NCBI RefSeq assembly: GCF_900637545.1
Contig: NZ_LR134376.1
Coordinates: forward strand, 2,375,001 to 2,439,000
Source of the DNA: Aeromonas encheleia
Lineage (GTDB): Bacteria; Pseudomonadota; Gammaproteobacteria; Enterobacterales; Aeromonadaceae
Direction of reading: 5' to 3'
DNA length: 64,000 nucleotides
The notes under the pieces were generated by a model. That model had not been told where the DNA came from. It saw only the letters and a program-made list of their open reading frames with translations, and searched no databases. Both the position numbers and the translations under genes were made by a program. This document shows, one piece after another, positions 1 through 9,044 of this stretch; position 1 is the first letter of the stretch; every line of letters starts with the position of its first letter.

Positions 1-777
1 CTGTTGCTCGCCCTGAGCCTGCCGCTGGCGGCCAAGGAGACGCTGTCGGTGGCCTGGAGTCCCTGGCCGCCCTTCAGCCAGATCGATGAGCGGGGCAAGC
101 TGACCGGGCAGGATGTGGCGCTGACGCGCCAGATCCTGCACAAGGCGGGTCTGACCCCCCAGTTTCACAACTTGCCCTGGGCCCGGGCCCTGCACCTGGT
201 CGAGCAACAGCGGCTGGATCTGGCCATGGGGGCACTCGAGACCCCGCAGCGGCGCCAGTTTGCCCGCTTCTCGGCTCCCTATAGACGCGCCAGCTTCGTG
301 CTGCTGAGCAACGCCCCCATCCCGAGCCACGTGGATCGCTGGCAAGGGATCCAGCGCCTCACCGACCTGTGCGGGCAGACGCAACTGCGCCTTGGCAAGC
401 TGCGCGGCACCCGCCCTGCCCCGTTGACGGCGGCCTGCCCGGCCCTCAGATTCGCCACCGAATACAACTCGGACGAGCGGCTGATCGAGCTGCTGCTGGC
501 CCGGCGCCTGGACGGCGTCATCATGGAGTGGCAGTACGCCAACTATCGGCTGACACAGCTGGGGGCCAATCGGTACATCCGCTGCCAGTTGCTGCTCCAT
601 CGGCAACCGGTCAGCCTGATGTTTGCAAGGGATGCGGTGAGCGAGCCCGAGCTCGCCCGCATCGACGCCGCCATCGCCACCCTGCCCCCGCCAAGCCAGG
701 CCTTTGCCCCGCCCCGCTGCCGCTTCGACGGCAGCCAGACACCGGATGATGACACCTTGGGCCAGCCCGCGTTCTGA
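1..777 (+). CDS. Periplasmic solute-binding protein, amino-acid type (5' truncated by window edge)
   Basis: The reading frame is already open at base 1 and ends with TGA at 775-777, so the N-terminus lies outside the window. The first visible residues are hydrophobic (LLALSLPLAAK) and look like the end of a signal peptide with an A-x-A cleavage site. After that comes the standard opening of a family 3 extracellular solute-binding domain (WSPWPPFSQ, then GQDVALTRQIL), with DLAMGALETPQRR matching the usual ligand-binding lobe. The family binds amino acids or other small polar ligands in the periplasm for ABC transporters, or acts without a transporter. No permease or ATPase gene is visible next to it, so the ligand is unknown. 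A hairpin terminator follows. Confidence 0.8.
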   Translation: MLLALSLPLAAKETLSVAWSPWPPFSQIDERGKLTGQDVALTRQILHKAGLTPQFHNLPWARALHLVEQQRLDLAMGALETPQRRQFARFSAPYRRASFVLLSNAPIPSHVDRWQGIQRLTDLCGQTQLRLGKLRGTRPAPLTAACPALRFATEYNSDERLIELLLARRLDGVIMEWQYANYRLTQLGANRYIRCQLLLHRQPVSLMFARDAVSEPELARIDAAIATLPPPSQAFAPPRCRFDGSQTPDDDTLGQPAF

Positions 778-804
778 TGACAATACGCGACAATACACAA
801 TGAG

Positions 805-832
805 AAAGGCGACCCTGGGGTCGCCTTTTTTT
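805..832 (+). terminator. Rho-independent terminator after the solute-binding protein
   Basis: An 8-bp stem (AAGGCGAC with GTCGCCTT) and a short loop are followed by a run of seven T. It lies between two convergent genes, this one and aroC, and may work in both directions. Confidence 0.85.
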
Positions 833-870
833 GTCGTGCAGCATGATCGGCCGAGAGCCCGGCACCGAGA

Positions 871-1959
871 TCAGCGCAACTGGGGTGTCTGGGTCAGCAC
901 GCCCTGATTCTGGGCACGGTGGCGCAGCAGGTGATCCATCAACACCAGCGCCAGCATGGCCTCGGCGATGGGCACGGCACGGATGCCGACGCAGGGATCG
1001 TGACGACCCTTGGTGATCATCTCGGTGGCCTCACCGCTGGTGTTGATGGTCTTGCCCGGCACAGTGATGCTGGAGGTGGGCTTGAGCGCCATGCTCACCA
1101 CTATCTCCTGACCGGACGAAATCCCGCCCAGGATGCCGCCGGCATGGTTGCTGGCAAAGCCTGCCGGCGTCATCTCGTCGCGATGCTCGGAGCCTTTTTG
1201 CTCCACCACCGCGAAACCGTCGCCGATCTCGACCCCTTTCACCGCGTTGATGCCCATCATGGCGTGGGCGATGTCGGCGTCGAGCCGGTCGAACACCGGC
1301 TCACCCAGGCCCACCGGCACGTTGCGGGCGATGACCTGCACCTTGGCACCTATGCTGTTGCCCTCCTTCTTCAGATCGCGCATGTACTGATCGAGCGCCT
1401 CCAGCTTGCCCGCGTCGGGGAAGAAGAAGGGGTTCTGCTCGATCTGCCCTGCGTCGAACGCCTCGGCCTTGATGGGGCCGAGCTGGGAGAGGAAGCCGAT
1501 GATCTCGATGCCGTGCATCTGCTTGAGGTATTTCTTGGCGATGGCCCCCGCCGCGACCCGCATGGCGGTCTCCCGCGCCGAGGAGCGGCCGCCGCCCCGG
1601 TAGTCACGCTGACCATACTTCTGGTGGTAGGTGTAATCGGCGTGGCCCGGGCGGAACAGGTCCTTGATGTCGGAGTAATCCTTGGAGCGCTGATCCTGGT
1701 TCTCGATCAGCAGGCCGATGGAGGTGCCGGTGGTCCGGCCCTCGAACACCCCGGCCAGGATCTTCACCTCGTCCGCCTCGCGGCGCTGGGTGGTGTAGCG
1801 GGAGGTGCCGGGCTTGCGCCTGTCCAGATCCACTTGCAGATCCGCCTCGCTTATCTCCAGCCCCGGCGGGCAGCCGTCGACCACGGCGCCCAGCGCCAGG
1901 CCGTGGCTCTCGCCGAAGGTGGTGACCCGAAAGAGTTGGCCAAAACTGTTCCCTGCCAT
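871..1959 (-). CDS. aroC: Chorismate synthase
   Basis: This 362-residue protein is the usual length for bacterial AroC. It catalyses the last step of the shikimate pathway, converting 5-enolpyruvylshikimate 3-phosphate to chorismate with reduced FMN. Family signatures are plain: the N-terminal [18 protein letters not shown], the internal [20 protein letters not shown] and the C-terminal [18 protein letters not shown]. It starts at ATG 1959 and lies 16 bp after the prmB stop codon, so prmB and aroC are almost certainly one operon, the same order as in enterobacteria and vibrios. Its 3' end converges on the solute-binding gene. Confidence 0.98.
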   Translation of the reverse strand: MAGNSFGQLFRVTTFGESHGLALGAVVDGCPPGLEISEADLQVDLDRRKPGTSRYTTQRREADEVKILAGVFEGRTTGTSIGLLIENQDQRSKDYSDIKDLFRPGHADYTYHQKYGQRDYRGGGRSSARETAMRVAAGAIAKKYLKQMHGIEIIGFLSQLGPIKAEAFDAGQIEQNPFFFPDAGKLEALDQYMRDLKKEGNSIGAKVQVIARNVPVGLGEPVFDRLDADIAHAMMGINAVKGVEIGDGFAVVEQKGSEHRDEMTPAGFASNHAGGILGGISSGQEIVVSMALKPTSSITVPGKTINTSGEATEMITKGRHDPCVGIRAVPIAEAMLALVLMDHLLRHRAQNQGVLTQTPQLR

Positions 1960-1975
1960 AGGTGCTCCTTGCTGC

Positions 1976-2911
1976 TTAGCTCTTGTAAATCGCGAAATGG
2001 TCCCGGTACTGCTCCAGCTCGGCCTTGGTCATCACGAACACGCCGTGGCCGCCGTTCTCGAACTCGACCCAGGTGAAGGGCACCTCGGGGAACTGGGACT
2101 CCAGGTGGATCATGCTGTTGCCCACCTCGACCACCAGCACGCCGTCATCCTTGAGGAAATCGGCGGCATTGGCCAGCAGGCGCTTGGTGAGCTTGAGGCC
2201 GTCGGAGCCGGAGGCGAGCGCCAGCTCGGGCTCGTGCCGGAACTCCTCAGGCAAGTCCGACATGTCTTCGGAGTCCACGTAGGGCGGGTTGGAGACGATG
2301 AGATCGTACTTGTCACCGACCGGCAGATCCCGCATCAGATCGGAGCGGATCGGAATGACCTGCTGCTCCAGACCGTGATCGGTGATGTTGCGCTCGGCCA
2401 CGTTCAGCGCATCGACGCTGATGTCGATGGCGTCCACTTCCGCGTGGGGGAATTCGTGGGCCATGATGATGGCGATGCAACCGGAGCCGGTGCAGAGATC
2501 CATGATCCTGGTCGGTTCATGTTTGAGGAAGGGGGCGAAGCGGTTGGCCACCATCTCGGCGATGGGGGAGCGCGGGATCAGCACCCGCTCGTCCACGTAA
2601 AACTCCCAACCGGCATACCAGGCCTTGTTGGTCAGGTAGGCGGCAGGCACCCGCTCCTGCACCCGGCGGATGATCAGCTCGGCGATGCGGTGACGCTCAC
2701 TGGTGGTCAGCCGGGAGTGGCGCATGCCGGGATCCACGTCTGGCGGCAGATGTAACGCGGGCAGTACCAGCTGCACGGCCTCATCCCAGGCGTTGTCGCT
2801 GCCATGCCCGTAGAAGATCCCGGCGTCGTTGAAGCGACTCATGGCCCAGCGCAACATGTCCTGGATGGTGTGCATCTCGGCAACCACCTCATCGATAAAT
2901 ATCTTGTCCAA
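1976..2911 (-). CDS. prmB: 50S ribosomal protein L3 N5-glutamine methyltransferase PrmB (TTG start)
   Basis: PrmB transfers a methyl group from SAM to a glutamine of ribosomal protein uL3 and aids 50S assembly. The SAM site DLCTGSGC (residues about 138-145) and the catalytic NPPY (about 208-211) are present. The frame stays open upstream to 2995, but the family N-terminus aligns with DKIFIDEVV. That points to TTG at 2909-2911, preceded by GGAGG with a 5-nt spacer, which gives 311 residues against about 310 in E. coli. aroC lies 16 bp downstream. The gene is divergent from smrB, with 65 nt between the two start codons. Confidence 0.93.
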   Translation of the reverse strand: MDKIFIDEVVAEMHTIQDMLRWAMSRFNDAGIFYGHGSDNAWDEAVQLVLPALHLPPDVDPGMRHSRLTTSERHRIAELIIRRVQERVPAAYLTNKAWYAGWEFYVDERVLIPRSPIAEMVANRFAPFLKHEPTRIMDLCTGSGCIAIIMAHEFPHAEVDAIDISVDALNVAERNITDHGLEQQVIPIRSDLMRDLPVGDKYDLIVSNPPYVDSEDMSDLPEEFRHEPELALASGSDGLKLTKRLLANAADFLKDDGVLVVEVGNSMIHLESQFPEVPFTWVEFENGGHGVFVMTKAELEQYRDHFAIYKS

Positions 2912-2976
2912 ATCCACCTCCAAGTCGAGTAATATCCGGCCCGAGAAACCTATATAGCGAGCAAGACGAGTACCTG

Positions 2977-3501
2977 ATGAAAAAAACGCCCTCACCCACA
3001 GACGAGGAAAACCTGCTGTTTCGTGATGCTGTCAAAGGTACCCGGAAAATTAAGCAAGATACCATAAGGGCCGACCTGCGCCCGGTCAAGCAGAAACGCG
3101 AACTGCGTGAAAGCCGCGAAAAGCTTGGGGTTGGCCACTTTTTCAGCGACGAGTACCAGCCCCATCTGGACGAGGATGGCCCGACCCGTTATGTGCGTGA
3201 AGACGTCTCGAAATTCGAGCTGAAGAAGCTCAAGCGCGGCAGCTACCCGCCGGAGATCTATCTGGACCTGCATGGCATGAATCAGAACCAGGCGAAACTG
3301 GAGCTGGCCGCCCTGCTGACCCTATGCCAGAAAGAGAACATCCACGTCGCCTCGGTGATGCATGGCATCGGCAAACACATCCTCAAGCAGCGGATCCCGA
3401 GCTGGCTGGCCCAGCACCCCAATGTGCGCGCCTTCCATCAGGCGCCGCGCGAATGGGGCGGCGACAGCGCCATCCTGGTGTTGCTGGATATCGAAGAGTA
3501 A
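2977..3501 (+). CDS. smrB: Endonuclease SmrB, ribosome-collision sensor
   Basis: This 174-residue protein ends in an Smr domain (about residues 90-170) with the diagnostic LDLHGM and [10 protein letters not shown] motifs. Known SmrB proteins cleave mRNA between collided ribosomes and so start ribosome rescue. The N-terminal half is a basic helical extension ([15 protein letters not shown]), as in the E. coli protein (formerly YfcN). The start ATG at 2977 matches the family N-terminus. The gene is divergent from prmB and closed by a strong terminator, so it is probably monocistronic. Confidence 0.95.
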   Translation: MKKTPSPTDEENLLFRDAVKGTRKIKQDTIRADLRPVKQKRELRESREKLGVGHFFSDEYQPHLDEDGPTRYVREDVSKFELKKLKRGSYPPEIYLDLHGMNQNQAKLELAALLTLCQKENIHVASVMHGIGKHILKQRIPSWLAQHPNVRAFHQAPREWGGDSAILVLLDIEE

Positions 3502-3530
3502 GCCGACGGCAGAATGCATAGCCTCAGATC

Positions 3531-3559
3531 AAAAAAGCGCGCCCTTGGGCGCGCTTTTT
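3531..3559 (+). terminator. Rho-independent terminator of smrB
   Basis: A GC-rich stem AGCGCGCCC/GGGCGCGCT is flanked by six A on the left and five T on the right, so it could act for both strands. Confidence 0.88.
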
Positions 3560-3707
3560 CTATATCCCCTTGGACCTTGCCGAGGTGGAGCTACCTAGCC
3601 CTGTTGCCAAGTGATCCGGCAAGAAGATCCGTACCAGCTCGGCAATCACGGCATATTGCGCCTTTATGGGACTCCTTCTCGGGCGTCGATGTGTTAGTCA
3701 AACAGGG

Positions 3708-4307
3708 CTAATCCTGCCCATCAGGGCGACTGAATCGTATCGGCGACGGAACAGAAACAAGATTGACCACCAGCCTGCCGCCGTTATGCAGTTGCCACTC
3801 GAAAAAGTCGGTGAACCCTGCGCCGGTGAGGGCCCGGATCACCTTGGCCACCACCCCGTGCGCCACCAGCAATACCCGTTCCCCCTCATGCTCATACACC
3901 AAGTCCGTCAATCCCCGGGATACCCTGGCTACCACAGCGTCCAGGGATTCCCCACCGGGGGGCGCCTCGGCCCAGCGCCGGGTGATGTTGCGTGCCCATA
4001 GCTCGGGGTAGCGCTCCCGTGCCTCCCCCTGTGTCAGTCCCTCAAACAGCCCCACGTGCCGCTCACGAAAGGCCGGGATAAGCTGAACAGGCAGCGCCAA
4101 GGTGCGGGAAATTTGCTCGGCACTATGCCTCGCCCGCAACAAGGGAGAGGACAGCAGCCGCGTAAACGGCGCCTCCCTCGCGAGCCCCTGCGCCAACTCA
4201 GATACCTGCTCCCATCCCTTGTCGTTAAGGCCAATGTCCAGCGCGCCGAGATAGCGGTTCTCGGCATTGGCCTGGGTCTGCCCATGGCGGATCACCACCA
4301 GTTCCAT
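3708..4307 (-). CDS. Histidine phosphatase family protein (phosphoglycerate mutase-like)
   Basis: A 199-residue protein of the branch-2 histidine phosphatase fold. The phosphohistidine signature VIRHGQTQAN is at residues 4-13, RERHVGLFEGL is in the middle and the second catalytic histidine is in LLVAHGVV. The sequence resembles CobC/GpmB-type small phosphatases acting on small phosphorylated metabolites, but I cannot name the substrate. I chose ATG at 4307 because the frame is open further upstream but without family similarity, and GAGAACGG precedes this codon. The DUF4287 gene lies 34 bp upstream on the same strand, suggesting cotranscription. Confidence 0.88.
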   Translation of the reverse strand: MELVVIRHGQTQANAENRYLGALDIGLNDKGWEQVSELAQGLAREAPFTRLLSSPLLRARHSAEQISRTLALPVQLIPAFRERHVGLFEGLTQGEARERYPELWARNITRRWAEAPPGGESLDAVVARVSRGLTDLVYEHEGERVLLVAHGVVAKVIRALTGAGFTDFFEWQLHNGGRLVVNLVSVPSPIRFSRPDGQD

Positions 4308-4341
4308 CCGTTCTCCTCGTTTATCGACGGTGCAGACCGCG

Positions 4342-4551
4342 CTAACCCTGCGCCAAGAAGTGGGCCACCAGGGCATTGGCATGACCGTGCCCCATGCCGT
4401 GCTCGCTCTTGAGCCAGGCCACCAGCGCCATGTGCTTGCGCTCCTCCTGGCCCGCCAGCAGGGCCAGCCAATGGGCGATGGGCTGACCATATTTCTGCTC
4501 GATGGCCGGGAAATAGGAGGCGGGCCCCCTCAGCTTCTCTTGTTCATCCAT
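4342..4551 (-). CDS. DUF4287 domain-containing protein
   Basis: A complete 69-residue protein of a family of small proteins of unknown function. The characteristic core is a Tyr-rich N-terminal part (YFPAIEQKYGQPIAHWLALL) followed by HMALVAWLKSEHGMGHGHANALVAHFL. The repeated HG pairs are typical of the family. It has no signal peptide or membrane segment and is presumably cytosolic. A GGATAAGATGG context surrounds the start. It is transcribed ahead of the histidine phosphatase with a short gap. The function is unknown. Confidence 0.85.
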   Translation of the reverse strand: MDEQEKLRGPASYFPAIEQKYGQPIAHWLALLAGQEERKHMALVAWLKSEHGMGHGHANALVAHFLAQG

Positions 4552-4617
4552 CTTATCCTCCTCGAGTCATGGCGCCGCGCAACCGCCGCAGCTCATCTAT
4601 ATAAGCGGCTCTCTGCC

Positions 4618-5016
4618 TCAGTCCTTGGGGGCGAACTGTTCGAACACCTGCTGACCCGTCAGGGTCGGGGTGTCGTTTTTCAGCTCGTAGAAGTCCGGCT
4701 TCTCGTCGATGAAGATCTGGCTGGCCAGCTCGAACGACTGATCCTGGAACAGGCCGGCAGGCAGTATGTATTCATCCGTCGGCAGCAGATGGTAGAAGAG
4801 ATGGGTACCACAGGTCGGACAGAAGCCGCGCTCCGCCCACTCGGACGAGCGGTAGGCCACCGGGGTGAGCCCCTTGAAGCGGACATCCTTGCCGCCATGC
4901 ACCGCAAACATGGGCCCCCCGGACCAGCGCCGACACATGGCGCAGTGACACAGGCTGACCTCCCGGTGTTCACCGCTCGAGACGACAATGCCGCCGCACA
5001 GACAGGTTCCTTGCAT
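4618..5016 (-). CDS. GFA family protein (zinc-binding, CENP-V/Gfa fold)
   Basis: The 132-residue protein carries the three cysteine clusters of the Gfa/CENP-V fold: C-x-C at residues 5-7, CHCAMC near 23-28 and CPTC near 66-69. In this family they bind two zinc ions. Members were named after a glutathione-dependent formaldehyde-activating enzyme, but most, including this one, have no demonstrated activity. It is cytosolic, of normal family length, and starts at ATG 5016 after GGAGCTTGATA. It is a single gene between the DUF4287 unit and a VOC gene on the same strand. Confidence 0.88.
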   Translation of the reverse strand: MQGTCLCGGIVVSSGEHREVSLCHCAMCRRWSGGPMFAVHGGKDVRFKGLTPVAYRSSEWAERGFCPTCGTHLFYHLLPTDEYILPAGLFQDQSFELASQIFIDEKPDFYELKNDTPTLTGQQVFEQFAPKD

Positions 5017-5173
5017 ATCAAGCTCCTAAATCCATGGCCCGGGTCGGCGGAATGCCGGCCATATTCAGCATCAGATGAGTAGCATGCAGCCCAGGATCCC
5101 GCAACTGACCATGTTGGGTATCGGCGCACTCATCCCCCCTCACAGCCCCGGTGGGCCTACCTCCGGGGTGTCT

Positions 5174-5566
5174 TCAGGTACTCAGGGCATGCACCTTGCT
5201 CAGCTCTATCTCCTGCAGGGCGATGCGGTTGCCTTCGGGATCCTTGAACTCGGCCACCCTGATGCTATCGCTCACCCGGGTGATGGGATAGAGGCTCTCC
5301 CCTCCCCGCTGCAACACCCTGGTCAAGGCCAGCTCGATATCGGGTACGGTCAGGTAGATGCGGCTGCCATCTAGGCTGGGCACATAGCTATCCCCCTTTG
5401 CCAGGGCGCCGGAGCAGCCCGCCATCCCCTCAAACAGCGGGAACAGCGCCATCTCGTTGCCATCGATCTGCACCCGCTCGAGCGTTATCTCGAAGACACC
5501 CTCATAGAAGCGGATGGCCCGCGCCAGATCCCGCACCGGAATTTCAAAATGGATAGCGATATTCAT
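5174..5566 (-). CDS. VOC family protein (glyoxalase/bleomycin-resistance fold)
   Basis: A 130-residue single-domain protein with two beta-alpha-beta-beta-beta modules. The N-terminal module contains HFEIPVRDLARAIRFYEGVF and the C-terminal one FKDPEGNRIALQE. His6 and the C-terminal Glu are candidates for the metal ligands common in this superfamily. The family includes glyoxalases, extradiol dioxygenases and resistance proteins. Nothing in the sequence or context identifies a substrate. It starts at ATG 5566 after GGGATCAGTC. Confidence 0.85.
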   Translation of the reverse strand: MNIAIHFEIPVRDLARAIRFYEGVFEITLERVQIDGNEMALFPLFEGMAGCSGALAKGDSYVPSLDGSRIYLTVPDIELALTRVLQRGGESLYPITRVSDSIRVAEFKDPEGNRIALQEIELSKVHALST

Positions 5567-5812
5567 GACTGATCCCTATCTGATGAAGCCAGATTGGCGA
5601 GAAAATAGGCCCTTGATGGGAACTTGCGCCACAAAATAAACGGCCACCATCAATAAGCTGAAAGAGCGCAAACAGCAATGGCTGCTTATTGTGCCCATCG
5701 CCGGGATAAATGGAGGGAGGCACCTCGCCTCCCTTGTGTTATTCAGGCCAACCACTTTAGCCAAAATTCATGTCGGATCGATATGCCCTAGCGCAGAGCT
5801 ACCATCTCGTCA

Positions 5813-7255
5813 TTAAATGACCTGAGCCCAGGGGCCGCCCTTGGCAGGATCATCTCCCTGGGTCCACCATTTCGCCTGATAAATAATGCCCTTGTGGCTG
5901 ACCTTATTACCGGCGATATAGACCTTGCTGACGGACCAGACGGGGACATCACCCACGGGGGGATTGGGATCGACCGGCGTGGGATCCAGCTTTTCCACCA
6001 CCCGCACCTTGGGCCAATTGGCGTGAGAGCCATAAAAGTTGGTCACACATTTCTCATAATCCCCTGGCACCAGCGCCGAATAGGCGGTCTGGAACCCGAC
6101 CAGCTCACATTCAAAGGAATAACCACCGGGCCTGTCGGCATAATATTTCCAGTTACCGTCCCAGTTGGTATAAAGCACATCGGTGGCACCGTTCAGATTC
6201 AGGCTGCCATAGGGGGTCTGCTGCCAGCAGGTATTTTTCTCGTCGGCCTCGATGGGGATCTGGTAATGGGCCGCCAGCCCTTCCCAATACCGGATACGGT
6301 TGACCGGCTGGCCCTTGTCCTTATTCTGCTCACCACATTCGATGCCACCGTTGATGACGTTGATGGTGGTGCCAAAGCCATAGCCTATCCCCGCCGCAGT
6401 CTCGCGCTGGGAGGGCACCCAGGTGCGATCGATCACGTGCAGCATGGCGGGCTTGGGGGCCTGCGGCGTCAGGAAGAACCAGATGGCCGAGGCCAGGTTC
6501 AGCCAGGAGTCGGCGACCCGGCCGGGATCGTTGAGCAACACGTTGGCGTCGCCCGCGAACATGGCATCGGAGAAGGCGCCGTAATTGAAGTGGTAGGAGA
6601 GTTGTTTCGCCCCGCGGCCAAAATATCCCTGACCGGTGGAGCAGGGCCATTTCTTGTTTTGCCAATCATTCTGACCACAGCCCGTGGTATAGCCGGTCTG
6701 GCCCTCTGACCAGCCCATTTCGCGCACGTGCACCAGCGCCTGCTGCCACTCCTCCAGCGCCAGCGGATTATCGGAGCTGTTATTTTTGCCTATATGACCG
6801 CCGGTCTCCTGGGCGAAATGGGCAAAGGCGGTCACTATGGATTTCTTGCAGATGGCATCCGCATTGCGGCCATCGCTATATTCCCCACAGAAGGCCGGGA
6901 ATTTACCGACCGCCCGCAAGAAGCGCACATAGGTATATTCAGGTGCCGCCATCTGGGTCAGAAAGTCCCAATCCGATTCGGAAAATACCCGCTCGACCCG
7001 TTTGACGTTATCCGGATTGCTGGCCTGCCTCGGCTCTATGGCATCCACTATGGTGTTGGGGCGCGTGGCCAATGCCTTGGACCAGATGCCATACATGGGA
7101 TTGGCGGTCTTGGCTTTTTCCACCGCCAGCAGATCCGGCGCGGCAATCACATATCCCCCGCTATTTTGCGGATCGGGCTGGATATTCATGGCCCCCTGGC
7201 TTGGCAAGGCGCAGGCAAGGGTGATCAGCCAGGCGCTGTGCTTGAGTTTGAACAT
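5813..7255 (-). CDS. Secreted chitinase, glycoside hydrolase family 19, with C-terminal CBM5/12
   Basis: A 480-residue secreted chitinase that hydrolyses beta-1,4-N-acetylglucosamine links. Residues 1-22 are a Sec signal peptide. The catalytic domain spans about 85-345, with the general acid in HFAQETGG (Glu150) and the GH19 signature GYFGRGAKQLSYHFNYG at 210-226. Cysteine pairs are numerous, as expected for an exported enzyme. A Pro-rich linker (425-436) leads to a CBM5/12 chitin-binding module at 437-480 with the hallmark AKWWT (461-465). Start at ATG 7255 was chosen because it opens the signal peptide; the frame continues upstream to 7456. Residues 23-85 belong to no domain I recognise. 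It is transcribed alone. Confidence 0.93.
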   Translation of the reverse strand: MFKLKHSAWLITLACALPSQGAMNIQPDPQNSGGYVIAAPDLLAVEKAKTANPMYGIWSKALATRPNTIVDAIEPRQASNPDNVKRVERVFSESDWDFLTQMAAPEYTYVRFLRAVGKFPAFCGEYSDGRNADAICKKSIVTAFAHFAQETGGHIGKNNSSDNPLALEEWQQALVHVREMGWSEGQTGYTTGCGQNDWQNKKWPCSTGQGYFGRGAKQLSYHFNYGAFSDAMFAGDANVLLNDPGRVADSWLNLASAIWFFLTPQAPKPAMLHVIDRTWVPSQRETAAGIGYGFGTTINVINGGIECGEQNKDKGQPVNRIRYWEGLAAHYQIPIEADEKNTCWQQTPYGSLNLNGATDVLYTNWDGNWKYYADRPGGYSFECELVGFQTAYSALVPGDYEKCVTNFYGSHANWPKVRVVEKLDPTPVDPNPPVGDVPVWSVSKVYIAGNKVSHKGIIYQAKWWTQGDDPAKGGPWAQVI

Positions 7256-7475
7256 AGATAACAATCCTTGTCTCAACGTGAAGTTCAGGCCGAGCATAGG
7301 CGTTGTAATAACTAAATTCACTTCGAGAATTAAGAAAATGGCGAATATGTGAGCCATTTCACTCTGCGGGTATTTCTGCCTGATGGGGATAAAGGCGCCT
7401 ATTTCCGAGTACCACCGAAAACAACCTGGATATAGTCCAGGTGGGCAAGAAGCCATAACAACCGGGATAATACTC

Positions 7476-7524
7476 CCGGCGAGCCAACGCCCGCGTCATC
7501 AAGGCGCGGGCGTTGGCTCGCCGG
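7476..7524. repeat. Perfect 20-bp inverted repeat, 9-nt loop
   Basis: Positions 7476-7495 are the exact reverse complement of 7505-7524, with TCATCAAGG between. It lies between the stop of the methyltransferase gene and the start of the chitinase, which are on the same strand. Neither side has a T tract, so it is not a standard intrinsic terminator. Confidence 0.95.
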
Positions 7525-7563
7525 TTGCTATGGGGTGACGACGCCTCCAGGGCGGCAACGCCC

Positions 7564-8781
7564 TCAGCTCATCTGCTGGCGCACCGCGCGGATCAGGATG
7601 TTGCGGGGGGTCATAGGCTTGTCGCAAAACTCCCCCACCTCGACCCTGTACCCCTGCTCCTGCAAGAAGAGCGCGCGATCCAGCGCCAGCCAGATCTCGA
7701 GCGGACGGCGGAACAGGTGGCGCACCAGCTCCATGCGGGCGACATCGCCGTAGCGCGCCTCCCCCATGGCCAGAAACGCGGCCAGATCGAGCCCAGCCGG
7801 CAGGATGAGCCCCTTGCGCTGCGCTGCCCAGGCGCAAAACGCCTCGAAGCTGCCGGTGAGCAGGCTCTTTTGCATGTTGGGCACTGGCAGGTACTCATCC
7901 ACCCCGCGCAGATGGCGCTGCAGGCAGTCGAACGCGAGGCGCCACACCACCTCCAGCTCGCGCAAACGGGAGATGCGGGCGCCGGCGGTCACCGTCTCCT
8001 GCAACGGCAGGCGCAAGTCGGCCTTGGTCAATTGCAGATCGCTGGCCTGGGCGGCCGTGGACAGGGGGCGATAGTGGCTGCCGCGGATCAGGTGATAACA
8101 GCAGGGAGAGACGGTGACCCCGCGGGCACCGCGTTCGACCACCCGCTCCAGCAGATGGGTGTGCAGCTCGCCGCAGGCGTGCAGCGCCATGGCGTGATGC
8201 TGCTCGGCGATAAGCGCCCCCGACTCGGCGGCGAAGGCATCGGCCTCAATAAACTGCATGCGGGCGCCATCCCGGGACGCCAGCCGGCGCCCCTCCTCGC
8301 AGAGCTGACCTTGCAGCTCCAGGCTCAGGATCTCGGCGCCCCTATGCAGGGAGACCAGCCGCCCCAGATGGCCCTTGCCCGCACACCACTCCAGATAGGG
8401 TCCCTGATGGGGGGGCAGGTTGCCGCAAAATGCCTCTATCTGCGCCTGCTTGCGCCCCGGCATGTGCATCGCCATCTCCCTGGCACACTGGATGGGCTCG
8501 GGGAGGAAGCGCTCAAGCTCGCTCAAGCCGTGCAGCGCCGCCCCCGCAGGGATCCAGGGGGCGAGCAGCGCGCACAGCGCCGCCATGTCGCCATCGAGCT
8601 CATTGAGCTGCGCGAGGGACATGGCGTTGAGCCGCGCGGCCAGTGCCGGCGCCTCGTCGGCGAAGGCGAGCGTCAGATGGTGATAGGGCTGATATTGCCA
8701 CCAGCGCCGGGTCTCGGTCAGCAAGCGATCCAGTTGTTGAAAACGTTGAGCCAGCACGGCGATGGTTGTCCTGCAATTCAA
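7564..8781 (-). CDS. SAM-dependent methyltransferase, class I-like (function unknown)
   Basis: A 405-residue cytosolic protein. The centre holds a Rossmann methyltransferase core: PYLEWCAGKGHLGRLVS is motif I (about residues 127-143), followed by LSLELQ (motif II) and the cysteine-containing HACGELHTHLL and VTVSPCCYHLI segments. The latter resemble the CCYH motif of the Methyltransf_32 group. The N-terminal 120 residues are helical without a recognisable domain. The substrate is unknown. It starts at ATG 8781, and the coding region ends just before the perfect inverted repeat. Confidence 0.82.
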   Translation of the reverse strand: MNCRTTIAVLAQRFQQLDRLLTETRRWWQYQPYHHLTLAFADEAPALAARLNAMSLAQLNELDGDMAALCALLAPWIPAGAALHGLSELERFLPEPIQCAREMAMHMPGRKQAQIEAFCGNLPPHQGPYLEWCAGKGHLGRLVSLHRGAEILSLELQGQLCEEGRRLASRDGARMQFIEADAFAAESGALIAEQHHAMALHACGELHTHLLERVVERGARGVTVSPCCYHLIRGSHYRPLSTAAQASDLQLTKADLRLPLQETVTAGARISRLRELEVVWRLAFDCLQRHLRGVDEYLPVPNMQKSLLTGSFEAFCAWAAQRKGLILPAGLDLAAFLAMGEARYGDVARMELVRHLFRRPLEIWLALDRALFLQEQGYRVEVGEFCDKPMTPRNILIRAVRQQMS

Positions 8782-9044
8782 AAAAGAGGCTCATTCTAGC
8801 GATCCTCCGCCAAAAAGCACTCCTCAGTGCAGGCTGGTGGTCGCGGGCCAGGGGTCAGGCTGCCTCCCCATGAATACCGGCGCTCCCCTGACCCGCCGCC
8901 ATGAAGACGTTGTATTGGCCTGAGCAGCAACCCTAAGCGCTGGCGTTAGCCTGACAAAGAGCGGGGTTTTGTGCTATATTCCGCCCCCTCATTAGCGCGA
9001 CTCGCCCCGGCGGGTCGCTTTACCCATATGAACGGAACCAAAAC
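8782..9044. other. Intergenic region upstream of phnA
   Basis: No gene. A GCGAC-rich inverted repeat (GCGACTCGCC with GGCGGGTCGC, about 8997-9016) lies 28 bp before phnA in its probable 5' leader. GAACGGAACC precedes the start. No other structure was recognised. Confidence 0.6.

Noticed and set aside
7476..7524. Integron attC site
   Set aside because: The inverted repeat is perfect and lacks the mismatched double-core sites of attC. No integrase gene is in the window.
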